Shown: positions 27,590 through 36,400, counted from the stretch's first letter. The stretch: DNA of 64,000 nt from Dokdonella_A sp044227025 (GCF_044227025.1 NZ_JBGAFX010000002.1:434001-498000); one strand, 5' to 3'. Notes: generated by a model not told the origin, from the sequence alone. Numbers and translations are program-made.

Positions 27590-27831
27590 GCGGCGGCCTC
27601 GACGTCGACGCGGACGCGGGCGGCTTCACTCTTGCGCAGCGCGAAGCGCGTGAAGCCGATCTGCACGAGCAGCGGATCGCCGCCGATCGGTCCGCGCGCA
27701 ACCACTCGCACCGGCTCGCCTGAAACGAAGCCGAGCTCGCGCAGGCGCCGAGCGATCGGATCCGCCGCATGTGCGTCCTCGACCGCAGTGACCACGCCGG
27801 AAGCACCCTTCTTCATCTCGGATAGCTGCAC
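27586..27831 (-). CDS. feoA: Ferrous iron transport protein A
   Basis: 81 aa SH3-like cytoplasmic protein that works with FeoB in Fe(II) uptake. Motifs fit FeoA: LSEMKKGASGVVTAVE at the start, RRLRELGFVSGEPVRVVARGPIGGDPLLVQI in the middle, FALRKSEAARV at the end. A GTG at 27831 is preferred because it starts exactly where FeoA proteins normally begin; a TTG at 27849 would add six residues but lies inside the Fur-box-like site. The ribosome site is weak. The stop overlaps the feoB start (ATGA). Confidence 0.88.
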   Translation of the reverse strand: MQLSEMKKGASGVVTAVEDAHAADPIARRLRELGFVSGEPVRVVARGPIGGDPLLVQIGFTRFALRKSEAARVRVDVEAAA

Positions 27832-27848
27832 GCCGGAACTGCAAGGCA

Positions 27849-27870
27849 AATAAGAATGGTTCGCATTATA
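27849..27870 (-). promoter_or_regulatory. Fur-box-like operator overlapping the feoA -10 element
   Basis: On the minus strand AATGCGAACCATTCTTATT matches the Fur box AATGAGAATCATTCTCATT at most positions. The hexamer TATAAT (27865-27870) overlaps its upstream end, so bound Fe-Fur would block the promoter. A clear -35 is not visible. The transcript would start about 20-30 bases before feoA. Regulation by iron is inferred from the site and from the genes it precedes. Confidence 0.6.
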
Positions 27871-27919
27871 GACGCAAGTGCTCGCCGGCGATAGCCATCG
27901 CCGGAGCCGATCCGGGCAA

Positions 27920-28640
27920 TCCGTTCAACCTGGGCACAGCCGCGCAGGGCCGCAAACCCCACTCGCCCGTTCGCCCTGAGCGCAGGCCCGCAGGGCCGTA
28001 ACCCCCGCCACCGTTCGCCCTGAGCGCAGGCCCGCAGGGCCGGAGTCGAAGGGTCCGCGGCGAAGACGTTTCGACTCCGCTCGCTGCGCGAGCTGCGCTC
28101 AACGCGAACGGATGTATGGAGACGCATGCATCGCGAAGGGGAATCCCGTCCACGCTGAGCGAAGACCCGCAGGCTGCAACCCCACGCTCCGTTCGCCCTG
28201 AGCGCAGGCCCGCAGGGCCGCAACCTCCCCCCGTTCACCCTGAGCGCAGGCCCGGAGGGCCGGAGTCGAAGGGGCCCGCGGTGAAGACGTTTCGACCCCG
28301 CCCGCTGCGCGAGCTGCGCTCAACGCGAACGGATGAATGGAGACGCATGCATCGCGAAGAGCAATCGCGCTCGCCCTTAGCGAAGACCCGGAGGGCCGCA
28401 ACTTCCACCGTTCGCGTTGAGCGCAGACCCGAAGGGCCGCAACCTTCCCCCGTTCGCCCTGAGCGCAGGCCCGCAAGGCTGCAACCCCGCCTCCGTTCGC
28501 CCTGAGCGCAGGCCCGCAAGGCTGCAACCCCGCCTCCGTTCACCCTGAGCGCAGGCCCGGAGGGCCGGAGTCGAAGGGGCCCGCGGTTAAGACGTTTCGA
28601 CTCCGCCCGCTGCGCGAGCTGCGCTCACCGCGGGCGGTTG
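27920..28640. repeat. Nested repeat region of ~40-bp and ~90-bp units
   Basis: About eleven copies of a unit of roughly 40 bp of the form CGTTCGCCCTGAGCGCAGGC then CCGCAGGGCCGCAAC lie here. They are arranged in three blocks, and each block ends in a longer unit with GGAGTCGAAGGG, CGAAGACGTTTCGACTCCGC and CGCTGCGCGAGCTGCGCTCA. The longer units recur near 28040-28130, 28260-28350 and 28568-28630. No convincing gene is present although several frames stay open. The region separates the feo operon from liuC, which are transcribed divergently. Confidence 0.88.
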
Positions 28641-28691
28641 GATGACGGTGCGGTGGGGCTATCATCGCCGCCCCCGCTTCAGGAGTTGCGC

Positions 28692-29480
28692 ATGAGCGAA
28701 GCCGTCCTCGTCACCATCGCCGGCACCGCCGCGACGATCGCGCTGAATCGCGCCGGCGTGCACAACGCGTTCGACGATGCCTTGATCGCCGACTTGACCG
28801 CTGCGCTCGCCGACTGCGAACGCAATCCGGCCGTGCGCGCGGTCGTGCTGACCGGCGTCGGCGCCTCGTTCTCGGCCGGCGCCGACCTCAACTGGATGCG
28901 CGGCATGGCGCAGGCGAGCGAAGCCGACAACCGCGCCGATTCGCTGCGCCTCGCGGCCCTGATGCGCACGCTGAATTTCCTGTCCAAGCCGACCATCGCG
29001 CGCGTCAACGGCTCGGCCTATGGCGGCGGTGTCGGCCTGGTCGCGTGTTGCGACCACGCGATCGGCGTCGACAATGCGAAATTCTCGCTCAGCGAGGTCA
29101 AGCTCGGCCTGGTGCCGGCGGTCATTTCGCCGTACGTGATCGCCGCGATCGGCGTGCGCCACGCGCGCCGCCTGTTCGTCAGTGGCGAGGTATTCGACGC
29201 CGCGACCGCGGCACGCATAGGCCTGCTGCACGAAACCGCCGCGCCGGACCAGCTTGACGAAGCGGTCGACCGCGCCCTGCACTTCCTCGCCAAGGGCGGA
29301 CCGCTTGCGCAGGCCGAGGCAAAGCAGCTCGCGCTGCGCGTCGGCGGCATGACGCGCGAATCGGCCGAACGCGTCGATGCCGAGAACGCGGCGCTGATCG
29401 CGCGCCTGCGCGTATCCGAGGAAGGCCAGAAAGGCTTGTCGGCGTTCCTCGACAAGCGTGCGCCGGATTGGGCCGGCTGA
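28692..29480 (+). CDS. liuC: Methylglutaconyl-CoA hydratase (enoyl-CoA hydratase family)
   Basis: 262 aa of the crotonase fold, from an ATG with AGGAG 7 bases upstream. Oxyanion-hole motifs are GASFSAGADLNWM (about 58-70) and NGSAYGGGVGLVACCD (about 102-117); SLSEVKLGLVPAVISPYV follows. Sequence type and neighbourhood (methylcrotonyl-CoA carboxylase and HMG-CoA lyase downstream) indicate hydration of 3-methylglutaconyl-CoA to HMG-CoA in leucine/isovalerate breakdown. A general enoyl-CoA hydratase role cannot be excluded from sequence alone. The sulfotransferase gene follows on the other strand. Confidence 0.85.
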   Translation: MSEAVLVTIAGTAATIALNRAGVHNAFDDALIADLTAALADCERNPAVRAVVLTGVGASFSAGADLNWMRGMAQASEADNRADSLRLAALMRTLNFLSKPTIARVNGSAYGGGVGLVACCDHAIGVDNAKFSLSEVKLGLVPAVISPYVIAAIGVRHARRLFVSGEVFDAATAARIGLLHETAAPDQLDEAVDRALHFLAKGGPLAQAEAKQLALRVGGMTRESAERVDAENAALIARLRVSEEGQKGLSAFLDKRAPDWAG

Positions 29481-29499
29481 GCACATGGATCGCCGGTGA

Positions 29500-31023
29500 C
29501 TATGCGTCGAAGCGCAGCAGTTCCGGCAGGTGCGGTGCATACGCCTGCCAGCGTCCGACCGAGCGCATGTGCACCGGTTGGCGCGCCTGCCACGCGCTCG
29601 ATGTACTGATGACCCGGCGGGATTCGGGAGCGGTCGTCCAGTCGCAGTCCGGCAGGCCGATCCAGGCGGCGAGTTCCCTTGTCAGGGTCCCGGCATCGGC
29701 GACGAAGGATTCGTAGCGCACGCTGCGGATCCTTTGCGGGTAACGCTTCGCGGCCGCGGCAATCAAGCGGTCGCAACCGCTCATGACGGCGGCGATGTTC
29801 GCGAAGTCGTAGGCGAAGTCCTGCGCGTGCCCGGCGAAATACTGCATCCAGATCGACAACGCCGTGTCGCGCTGATTGCGCATGCAGTGGATGATGCGCG
29901 CGTTCGGGAACAATGCGGCGATCAAGTCGAGGTGCAGGAAATTCAGCGGCTGCTTGTCGACGAACCAGCGCGCGGAAGTATCGTCCTGGCGGACCCGTTG
30001 CACATACTCGTGCGCCGCGTGCACCAGTGCACCGTGACCGATACCGGGGGCGCGTGCGAGTTCCTGCGCATGCTGGGCGATCGCGTTGAGTTCGCCGCGG
30101 TTGCACACGTCCGGGTGTCGCGCCAGCCACTCTGCCACGAGGGTCGTGCCCGAGCGCGGCATGCCGACGATGAAGATCGGCGCGAAGTCGTCGCGCGCGA
30201 CGTTCAACGGTGGCAGCGGTTTCGATTCGAGCCGCGACGAAACGACGCGACGCCACTGCTTGGCCTGGAAGTCCACGCCGGCGCCAACCAGCGCATTCGC
30301 TTCTCGCAATGCCGTCACCGCGGCGGGAATGTCGCCGATGTCGGCGCTGGCCTTGCCGAGCGCGAACAGTATCGAGGCACGCGCAGCATCGGCGAGCCCG
30401 GGGCGCCGCAGGAATCCGCGCAGCAACTCGAAGTCGGGATCGTCACCGCTGGCGAAGCGCTTCGACGACGCGAGTCCATACGCGGATTGCCAGTCCAGCG
30501 CACGGGCGTCGTTGGCGAGCGCGAACAGGTACCGCTCGCGCGCGCGCTCGAAGTCCCCGAGCTGGATCGCAAGCATGCCGGCATAAGCATGCAGGCGGGC
30601 GTCGAGCGAACCCTGCGCGATCGCCTGCTCGGCGAGGTCCGATGCGGCCTGCTTGCGATCGCAATCGTCGAGCAGTTCGATCGCCTGGATGCGTTCGCCG
30701 ATCGGCGCCGCGCCCGCCGCCGACCACGCGCGCATGGCGATCTCGACGCCGAGCATGCGTCCTTGCTCGCGCAGGATCTTCGCCAGCAGGAAGGTCGCTG
30801 CGGTGGAGTCCGGATGACGCGCGAGCAGCGGGCGAAGGCGCGCTTCCGCCTCGCTGGATTGGCGCGCCTGCCATTGCAGTCCGGCCAGCGCGCAGGCGAG
30901 CTCGATGGATTCGGGATGGGCGGCGCACGCTTCGACGAACACGGCGAGCGCACCCGCGCGGTCGCCGCGCAGGACCATCGCGCGACCGCGTTCGAGCCAT
31001 GCGTCCACCGGGGTTTCGTGCAT
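29500..31023 (-). CDS. TPR-repeat sulfotransferase family protein
   Basis: 507 aa. The N-terminal half (about 1-240) consists of tetratricopeptide-like helical repeats (WLERGRAMVLRGDRAGALAVF, ACALAGLQWQARQSSEAEARL, YAGMLAIQLGDFERAR). The C-terminal half is a P-loop sulfotransferase: PIFIVGMPRSGTTLVAEWL (about 262-280) holds the 5' phosphosulfate loop for PAPS, and later RNQRDTALSIW holds the 3' phosphate-binding Arg/Ser. Such fusions sulfate proteins or envelope molecules, but the acceptor is unknown. The start at 31023 has GAGG nearby; an ATG three codons upstream is possible. It interrupts the liu genes on the opposite strand. Confidence 0.85.
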   Translation of the reverse strand: MHETPVDAWLERGRAMVLRGDRAGALAVFVEACAAHPESIELACALAGLQWQARQSSEAEARLRPLLARHPDSTAATFLLAKILREQGRMLGVEIAMRAWSAAGAAPIGERIQAIELLDDCDRKQAASDLAEQAIAQGSLDARLHAYAGMLAIQLGDFERARERYLFALANDARALDWQSAYGLASSKRFASGDDPDFELLRGFLRRPGLADAARASILFALGKASADIGDIPAAVTALREANALVGAGVDFQAKQWRRVVSSRLESKPLPPLNVARDDFAPIFIVGMPRSGTTLVAEWLARHPDVCNRGELNAIAQHAQELARAPGIGHGALVHAAHEYVQRVRQDDTSARWFVDKQPLNFLHLDLIAALFPNARIIHCMRNQRDTALSIWMQYFAGHAQDFAYDFANIAAVMSGCDRLIAAAAKRYPQRIRSVRYESFVADAGTLTRELAAWIGLPDCDWTTAPESRRVISTSSAWQARQPVHMRSVGRWQAYAPHLPELLRFDA

Positions 31024-31101
31024 CCTTTCCATCCTCGTCCACGGCGACCGCGGACCGCCGCGCATGCTACCGTAAACGTTCCCGACGATCGGAGCGGAAC
31101 G

Positions 31102-31488
31102 ATGATCGACCATCTCGGATTTCCGGTGCGCGACTTCGCGCGCAGCCGTGCGTTCTATGTGCAGGCACTTGCCCCGCTCGGCTTCGGCCCGGTCATGGAC
31201 GTGACCAAGGAGCAGACCGGCGGCTACGAAGGCACCGGCTTCGGCCCGCCCGGGCGGCCGCAGCTGTGGATCGGCAGCGGGGACGCGGGCAGCGCGTGCA
31301 ACCATATCGCATTCGAGGCCAGCTCTCGCGCTGCGGTCGATGCGTTCTACAAGGCGGCGATCGCCGCGGGCGGTCGCGACAATGGCCCGCCCGGCATCCG
31401 TGCCCACTATCATCCGGACTACTACGGCGCCTTCGTGTTCGACCCGGACGGGCACAACATCGAAGCCGTCTGCCATGTCCCCGAATGA
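31102..31488 (+). CDS. VOC (glyoxalase/bleomycin-resistance) superfamily protein
   Basis: 128 aa, starting MIDHLGFPVRDFARSRAFY at an ATG with GGAGCG upstream. The paired beta-alpha-beta-beta-beta halves of the vicinal oxygen chelate fold are visible, with metal-ligand candidates His4, His70 (CNHIAFEA) and the Glu of HNIEAVCHVPE near the end. The substrate is unknown. It is divergent from the sulfotransferase gene (about 80 bp between starts) and about 100 bp upstream of liuD in the same direction, so it may share its transcript. Confidence 0.85.
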   Translation: MIDHLGFPVRDFARSRAFYVQALAPLGFGPVMDVTKEQTGGYEGTGFGPPGRPQLWIGSGDAGSACNHIAFEASSRAAVDAFYKAAIAAGGRDNGPPGIRAHYHPDYYGAFVFDPDGHNIEAVCHVPE

Positions 31489-31591
31489 TGGACGCCGATC
31501 CGCGCCGAATTTCAGTCGCAATTGCAATGAAGGATCCTCGAGCAGCTCATGACGAATCCGCGATCATCCGCGCCAATCCGCGTCGAAAAAC

Positions 31592-33601
31592 ATGTTCAAT
31601 AGAATCCTGATCGCGAATCGCGGAGAGATCGCCTGCCGCGTGATCCGCACCTGTCGCCGGCTCGGGATCGAGACGGTGGCGGTGTATTCGGAGGCCGACG
31701 CGAGCGCGCAGCATGTGCGCCAAGCCGATGTCGCGTATCCGATCGGTGGTCCACGTCCGGCGGATTCGTACCTGCGCGGCGACGCCATCATCGATGTCGC
31801 CAAACGCAGCGGTGCGCAGGCGATCCATCCCGGCTATGGCTTCCTGTCCGAGAACGCCGATTTCGCCGAAGCGGTCGAGCGCGCAGGCCTTGCGTTCATC
31901 GGCCCGTCCGCCGATTCCATGCGGCGCATGGGCTCGAAGGCCGGCGCGAAGGACCTGATGGCGCGTGGCGGCGTGCCGGTCGTGCCGGGCTATACCGGCG
32001 ACGACCAGGATCCGGCGCTGCTCGCGCGCGAAGCCGAACGCATCGGTTTCCCGCTGATGATCAAGGCCGCCTACGGCGGCGGCGGCAAGGGCATGCGCAT
32101 CGTTCGTTCAACGGGCGAGTTCGCCGCGAACCTCGAAAGCTGCCAGCGCGAGGCGAAGAATGCGTTCGGCCGCGACCGCGTGCTGCTCGAACGCTACATC
32201 GAGCAGCCGCGCCACATCGAGTTCCAGGTGTTCGGTGATCGCCACGGCAACATCGTGCACCTCAACGAACGCGAGTGTTCGGCGCAGCGCCGCTACCAGA
32301 AGGTGCTGGAGGAAACGCCGTCGCCGTTCGTGACGCCCGACCTGCGCGCGAAGATGGGCGACGCGGCGATCGCCGCCGCACGCGCACTCGACTACGTCAA
32401 CGCGGGCACGGTCGAGTTCATCGTCGGCCAGGGTGGCGATTTCTATTTCATGGAGATCAACACGCGCCTGCAGGTCGAGCATCCCGTCACCGAGATGGTG
32501 CTCGGCCTCGATCTCGTGGAGTTGCAGTTGCGCGTCGCTTCCGGCGAGGCACTGCCGGGCTCGCTGATCCGCAACAAGTCGATCCCGGCCAATGGCCACG
32601 CGATCGAACTGCGCCTGTACGCGGAAGACCCGGACCAGGGCTTCCTGCCGGGGTCGGGCACGCTCGAGAAGCTGCATCTGCCGCAGCCCTCGGAACATGT
32701 GCGCATCGATTCGGGCGTGATCGAAGGCGACACCGTCACGATCTTCTACGACCCGATGATCGCCAAGCTGATCGTGTGGGACGCGAACCGCGAAGCCGCG
32801 CTGCTGCGCATGCGCGAGGCGCTCGCCGGATGCGGCGTGGTCGGACCGAAGTCGAATATCGAATTCCTCGAACGGCTCGTGCGCCATCCGGCCGTGGTCG
32901 AGGGTCGCATCGACACCGGTTACCTCGACCGCCATCTCGACGAGTTCGTTTCGACGGGCAGCGACGACGTCGGTCAAGACGCACTGTTCGCCGCGGCACT
33001 TGCATGGCTCGCGCACGAGGAAGCGCAGGCGCCAAGCCTCGCGCGAGCGTCCGGCGATCCGCATTCACCGTGGGCCCGCGCGGACGGCTGGCGCCTTGGG
33101 CACCCGGGCAAGCGCATCGTTGCCCTGCTCGATCGCGGCACGCGCGTGGAGATTTCCGCGCACGGCGCGAATGGTCGCTATCGACTCGGCCTCGGCGAGC
33201 ACCAGTGCACCGTCGAGCGCGCCTCGCTCCGCGACGGCATCCTCAGCGCCGAGTTCGACGGCGTCACGCGGCGCTGGCGGGTCACGCTCGACGAAGAGCG
33301 CGTCGTCGTGCACGACGGCGTCCGGCGTCACGTCTTCCAGCACGCCCCGGCATTCGCCTACGCGACGACGAGCGCGACCAGCGGCGATCGCGTCGTCGCA
33401 CCGATGCCGGGTCGCATCGTCGTGGTCAAGGCGAAAGCCGGTGACGAAGTCGCCGAAGGGCAAGAACTGCTGGTCATGGAAGCGATGAAGATGGAATTGA
33501 GCCTCAAGGCCCCGCGCGCGGGCACGGTGGACGCGGTGCAGGCGGCGGCGGGCGACTTCGTCGAAGCCGACGCGGTGCTGGTGCGCCTCGTCGGAGCTTG
33601 A
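31592..33601 (+). CDS. liuD: Methylcrotonyl-CoA carboxylase biotin-containing alpha subunit
   Basis: 669 aa with biotin carboxylase, linker and biotinyl domains in that order. It starts MFNRILIANRGEIACRVIRT, and has the ATP-grasp glycine loop AAYGGGGKGMRIV (about 155-167), EFIVGQGGDFYFMEINTRLQVEHP (about 271-294) and the biotinylation site VMEAMKMELS near 628-637. Sequence and context (liuC upstream, liuE downstream) support the leucine-pathway carboxylase acting on 3-methylcrotonyl-CoA. The beta subunit (liuB), normally adjacent, is not in the window. An acetyl- or propionyl-CoA carboxylase subunit is a less likely alternative. Confidence 0.9.
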   Translation: MFNRILIANRGEIACRVIRTCRRLGIETVAVYSEADASAQHVRQADVAYPIGGPRPADSYLRGDAIIDVAKRSGAQAIHPGYGFLSENADFAEAVERAGLAFIGPSADSMRRMGSKAGAKDLMARGGVPVVPGYTGDDQDPALLAREAERIGFPLMIKAAYGGGGKGMRIVRSTGEFAANLESCQREAKNAFGRDRVLLERYIEQPRHIEFQVFGDRHGNIVHLNERECSAQRRYQKVLEETPSPFVTPDLRAKMGDAAIAAARALDYVNAGTVEFIVGQGGDFYFMEINTRLQVEHPVTEMVLGLDLVELQLRVASGEALPGSLIRNKSIPANGHAIELRLYAEDPDQGFLPGSGTLEKLHLPQPSEHVRIDSGVIEGDTVTIFYDPMIAKLIVWDANREAALLRMREALAGCGVVGPKSNIEFLERLVRHPAVVEGRIDTGYLDRHLDEFVSTGSDDVGQDALFAAALAWLAHEEAQAPSLARASGDPHSPWARADGWRLGHPGKRIVALLDRGTRVEISAHGANGRYRLGLGEHQCTVERASLRDGILSAEFDGVTRRWRVTLDEERVVVHDGVRRHVFQHAPAFAYATTSATSGDRVVAPMPGRIVVVKAKAGDEVAEGQELLVMEAMKMELSLKAPRAGTVDAVQAAAGDFVEADAVLVRLVGA

Positions 33602-33608
33602 GGCACGC

Positions 33609-33911
33609 ATGATCGCGACGATCTGGCGCTTCCGCGTGCAGCCCGGCAAGCTCGACGCCTTCGAACGTGCCTACGGCCCGCAGGGCGACTGGGCGCGCCT
33701 GTTCGCGCGCGCGGAAGGTTTCATCGCGACCGAATTGCTGAAGCTCCGCGGCGAACCCGCGACCTACCTGACCATCGACCGCTGGCAGAGCGAAGCTGCA
33801 TTCGTTTCTGCAAAGGCCGCGCTCGCCGACGACTACGCGGCACTTGATCGCTGCTGCGAAGCCTATACCTCCGAGGAATCCTGGCTCGGACTGCACGACA
33901 TCGTGCACTGA
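33609..33911 (+). CDS. Small ABM-like ferredoxin-fold protein
   Basis: 100 aa, starting 7 bp after liuD in the same direction. The pattern IATIWRFRVQPGKLDAFERAYGPQGDW...YLTIDRWQSEAAFVSAK resembles antibiotic-biosynthesis-monooxygenase or dimeric alpha/beta barrel proteins, which form small dimers. No signal peptide is seen. Function in the leucine pathway is not known; location suggests cotranscription with liuD. Confidence 0.75.
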   Translation: MIATIWRFRVQPGKLDAFERAYGPQGDWARLFARAEGFIATELLKLRGEPATYLTIDRWQSEAAFVSAKAALADDYAALDRCCEAYTSEESWLGLHDIVH

Positions 33912-33929
33912 GCCGGCAAGGAACACGAC

Positions 33930-34589
33930 ATGCGCAAACCCCTGCTCGCCGCCCTGCTCGCCTGCACGATGCTGACCGCCTGCGTCGAGACGCGTTTCGA
34001 ATCACCGCTCGGCGACAACATCGAAACCTGCGACACCGCCTGGAAGGGCGTCTGGCTTGAACCCGGCGACGACGGACGGCGCGTCGATGGCGAGCACCAT
34101 CTCTCCGGCTTCGCGGTCGACGATGCCTGTGCGTTCACCGTGATCGAGCAACCCGAAGGCGGCGGCCCGCTCAAGCGCACGCGCGTGCCGATCAACTTCG
34201 TGCATGCGCACGGGGACGACTACGTCGTCGTCTCCGACGCGTCCCTGCACGGCCTCGTCGATCTGAAGCCGCCGTACGACATCGAGCCCGCGCCGCAGAA
34301 GTCGTTCTTCTTCGCGAAGTATCGCGTGCGCGGCGACAAGCTCGAGATCCGCAAGGTCGACGATGCGAAGTCCGCCAAGCTCGTCATCGACGGCAAGCTC
34401 GACGGCACCGTGCAGAAGAGCCGCAATGAGCTGCACGTCTACGTGCGTGGTGGCCGCCAGCAGATGCTCGACCTCGTGCGCCGGAACGACTTGTTCGAGT
34501 CGAAGCCGTCGATGGTGTTCCAGCGCAGCCGGCGCGACCTCGAGGACATCGAGCGCTCGCTGCGGCAGGCCGGGGAGCCGCGCCGATGA
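33930..34589 (+). CDS. Putative lipoprotein
   Basis: 219 aa with a lipoprotein signal: MRKPLLAALLACTMLTAC, Cys18 in the lipobox LTAC. The mature part (VWLEPGDDGRRVDGEHHLSGFAV..., PINFVHAHGDDYVVVSDASL, SFFFAKYRVRGDKLEIRKVD) looks like a beta-rich envelope protein of no recognised family. It lies between liuD/ABM and liuE, and its stop overlaps the liuE ATG by 4 bp, so it is in the same transcription unit. A role in the pathway is not implied by its type. Confidence 0.8.
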   Translation: MRKPLLAALLACTMLTACVETRFESPLGDNIETCDTAWKGVWLEPGDDGRRVDGEHHLSGFAVDDACAFTVIEQPEGGGPLKRTRVPINFVHAHGDDYVVVSDASLHGLVDLKPPYDIEPAPQKSFFFAKYRVRGDKLEIRKVDDAKSAKLVIDGKLDGTVQKSRNELHVYVRGGRQQMLDLVRRNDLFESKPSMVFQRSRRDLEDIERSLRQAGEPRR

Positions 34590-35482
34590 ACATGCCCGCT
34601 GCAGTCCGCATCGTCGAGGTCGGCGCTCGCGACGGCTTGCAGAACGAGAAGACCATCGTTCCGGCCACGACCAAGATCGAACTGATCGATCGCCTGTCGG
34701 CGACCGGGTTGCGGACGATCGAGGCAACCAGTTTCGTCAGCCCGAAGTGGGTGCCGCAGCTCGCCGACGCGGCCGAGGTATTCACCGGCATCGCGAAGAG
34801 GCCCGGCGTCGCGTATCCGGTGCTCGTGCCGAACCTGCAGGGCTACGAGCGCGCACGTGAAGTTGGGGCGAGCGAAGTCGCGATCTTCACCGCGGCGAGC
34901 GAGGCATTCAATCGCAAGAACATCAATGCGTCGATCGACGAGTCGATCGAGCGCTTCCTGCCCGTGCTCGAACGCGCGAACGGCGACGGCGTGAACGTGC
35001 GCGGCTACGTGTCGACCGTGCTCGGCTGCCCCTACCAGGGCGAGGTTCCCGTCGCCGACGTCGTGCGCGTCGCGCGCCGCCTGCACGAACTCGGCTGCTA
35101 CGAGATCTCGCTCGGCGACACGATCGGCGTCGGCACGCCAGGCAAGGCACGCGCGATGCTGCGCGCGGTCGCCGGCGAAGTGCCGATGGCTGCCCTCGCC
35201 GTGCATTTCCACGACACCCGCGGGCAGGCACTGGCGAACATCCTCGCCTGCATCGAGGAAGGCGTCGCCGTCGTGGACAGCTCGGTCTCCGGCACCGGCG
35301 GCTGCCCGTACGCGAAGGGCGCTACCGGCAACGTCGCCAGCGAGGATGTCGTCTACATGCTCGAAGGCATGGGTATCGCCACCGGCATCGATCTGCCGGC
35401 ATTGATCGACACGGGATTGTGGCTGAGCGGGCAGTTGGGGCGCGCAACTTCGAGTCGCGTGGCTCGCGCGACGATGGGTTAG
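34586..35482 (+). CDS. liuE: Hydroxymethylglutaryl-CoA lyase
   Basis: 298 aa, the normal length. It splits HMG-CoA into acetyl-CoA and acetoacetate, the last step of leucine degradation, in the cytoplasm. Motifs: VEVGARDGLQNEK (about 10-22, with the catalytic metal-binding Asp), TSFVSPKWVPQ, LGDTIGVGTP (about 172-181), HFHDTRGQALAN (about 211-222, metal His) and the signature SVSGTGGCPYAKGATGNVA with its active-site Cys. It overlaps the lipoprotein gene start-to-stop (ATGA). Confidence 0.95.
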   Translation: MNMPAAVRIVEVGARDGLQNEKTIVPATTKIELIDRLSATGLRTIEATSFVSPKWVPQLADAAEVFTGIAKRPGVAYPVLVPNLQGYERAREVGASEVAIFTAASEAFNRKNINASIDESIERFLPVLERANGDGVNVRGYVSTVLGCPYQGEVPVADVVRVARRLHELGCYEISLGDTIGVGTPGKARAMLRAVAGEVPMAALAVHFHDTRGQALANILACIEEGVAVVDSSVSGTGGCPYAKGATGNVASEDVVYMLEGMGIATGIDLPALIDTGLWLSGQLGRATSSRVARATMG

Positions 35483-35529
35483 TTCTTTCGACAGTTTGTT
35501 GGTTCCTTAAAGTTTCCGCGTGCTGTGTG

Positions 35530-36190
35530 GTGCGAATCTTTCGCGAAACCTGCCCGCATCCGTGCATCTTCGTCCCGCATCCCTGCGGGCCGGTTTCTTT
35601 CTCTTGCTTGTCCAAGAGAAAGAAACCAAAGAGAAGGACACCCCCAGCGACCCGGTCGACGGGCTCCTGCCCGTCGACTGCGCGATCGGGTTACGGGGTT
35701 CGTTGACGGTCCATTCATGGACCGCAACGAACGCGCGCGCATCGTGCGCGCGCCCCTTCGGGCTCGTCCTCCACCCGCTCGCCGGGCCGCAAGGGGACCC
35801 CGTTTAAGGAGCGCGCGCATCCTGCGCGCTCAGAGCCGAAGCATCGCGGCTTCCGCCGCTCCCACAGAAGAGCCACGACCCGCTTTTGTGGGAGCGGCGG
35901 AAGTCGCGATGCTCTTGCTTCCGGGTCCCCTTCGGCGCCGGTGGACGGCGGACGACCAGGCCCGAAGGGGCGCGCGATGGATCGCGCGCGTTCGCCGCGA
36001 TGCAGGGATGCATCGTCGGCGACCCCCGGCCGGCGTCCACGAACCTTCCGCGCAGCGGAAGGCGGCGCCGTCGGGGTGTCCTTTCTTTTGGTTCCTTTTC
36101 TTTGGACAAGCAAAGAAAAGGAACCGGCCCGCAGGGATGCGGGACGAAAACGCACGGATGCGGGTAGGTCATCGCGAGAAATCAAGACTG
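35530..36190. repeat. Large imperfect inverted-repeat element, MITE-like
   Basis: The outer arms of about 110 bp (35540-35655 and 36063-36180) are inverted copies. Both contain CCGCATCCCTGCGGGCCGG, then TTCTTTCTCTTGCTTGTCCA or its near match TTTTCTTTGCTTGTCCAAAG, and end at AAGGACACCCC. Between them lie inner inverted segments rich in GCGCGC and GCCCGAAGGGGC, plus two units of the GCATCGCGGCTTCCGCCGCT family. Short open frames inside translate repeat motifs only. No transposase is present. About 120 bp on the left side, up to liuE, and about 210 bp on the right, which contains a CTTCTCCCGCAAGC repeat (about 36236-36265), hold nothing else recognised. Confidence 0.8.
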
Positions 36191-36400
36191 AGCTGTTGGA
36201 AACGCAAACAGCGACCGCACGGCGACAGCGCCCTAACCCTACCTTCTCCCGCAAGCCGGAGAGGGGAAATCAAATCGCACGGATGCGGGACGAACATGCA
36301 GGACGCGAGTCGGTCTTCGCAATGACAACCGACAAACTCACGACACCGGAATCAAAACGCGCCCTATACTCGACCCTCCAAGAAACCAACGCGACCCTCG

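Noticed and set aside
27920..28640. Possible CRISPR array or small gene
   Set aside because: Units are adjacent to nearly identical sequence rather than unique spacers, and open frames only translate the repeats.
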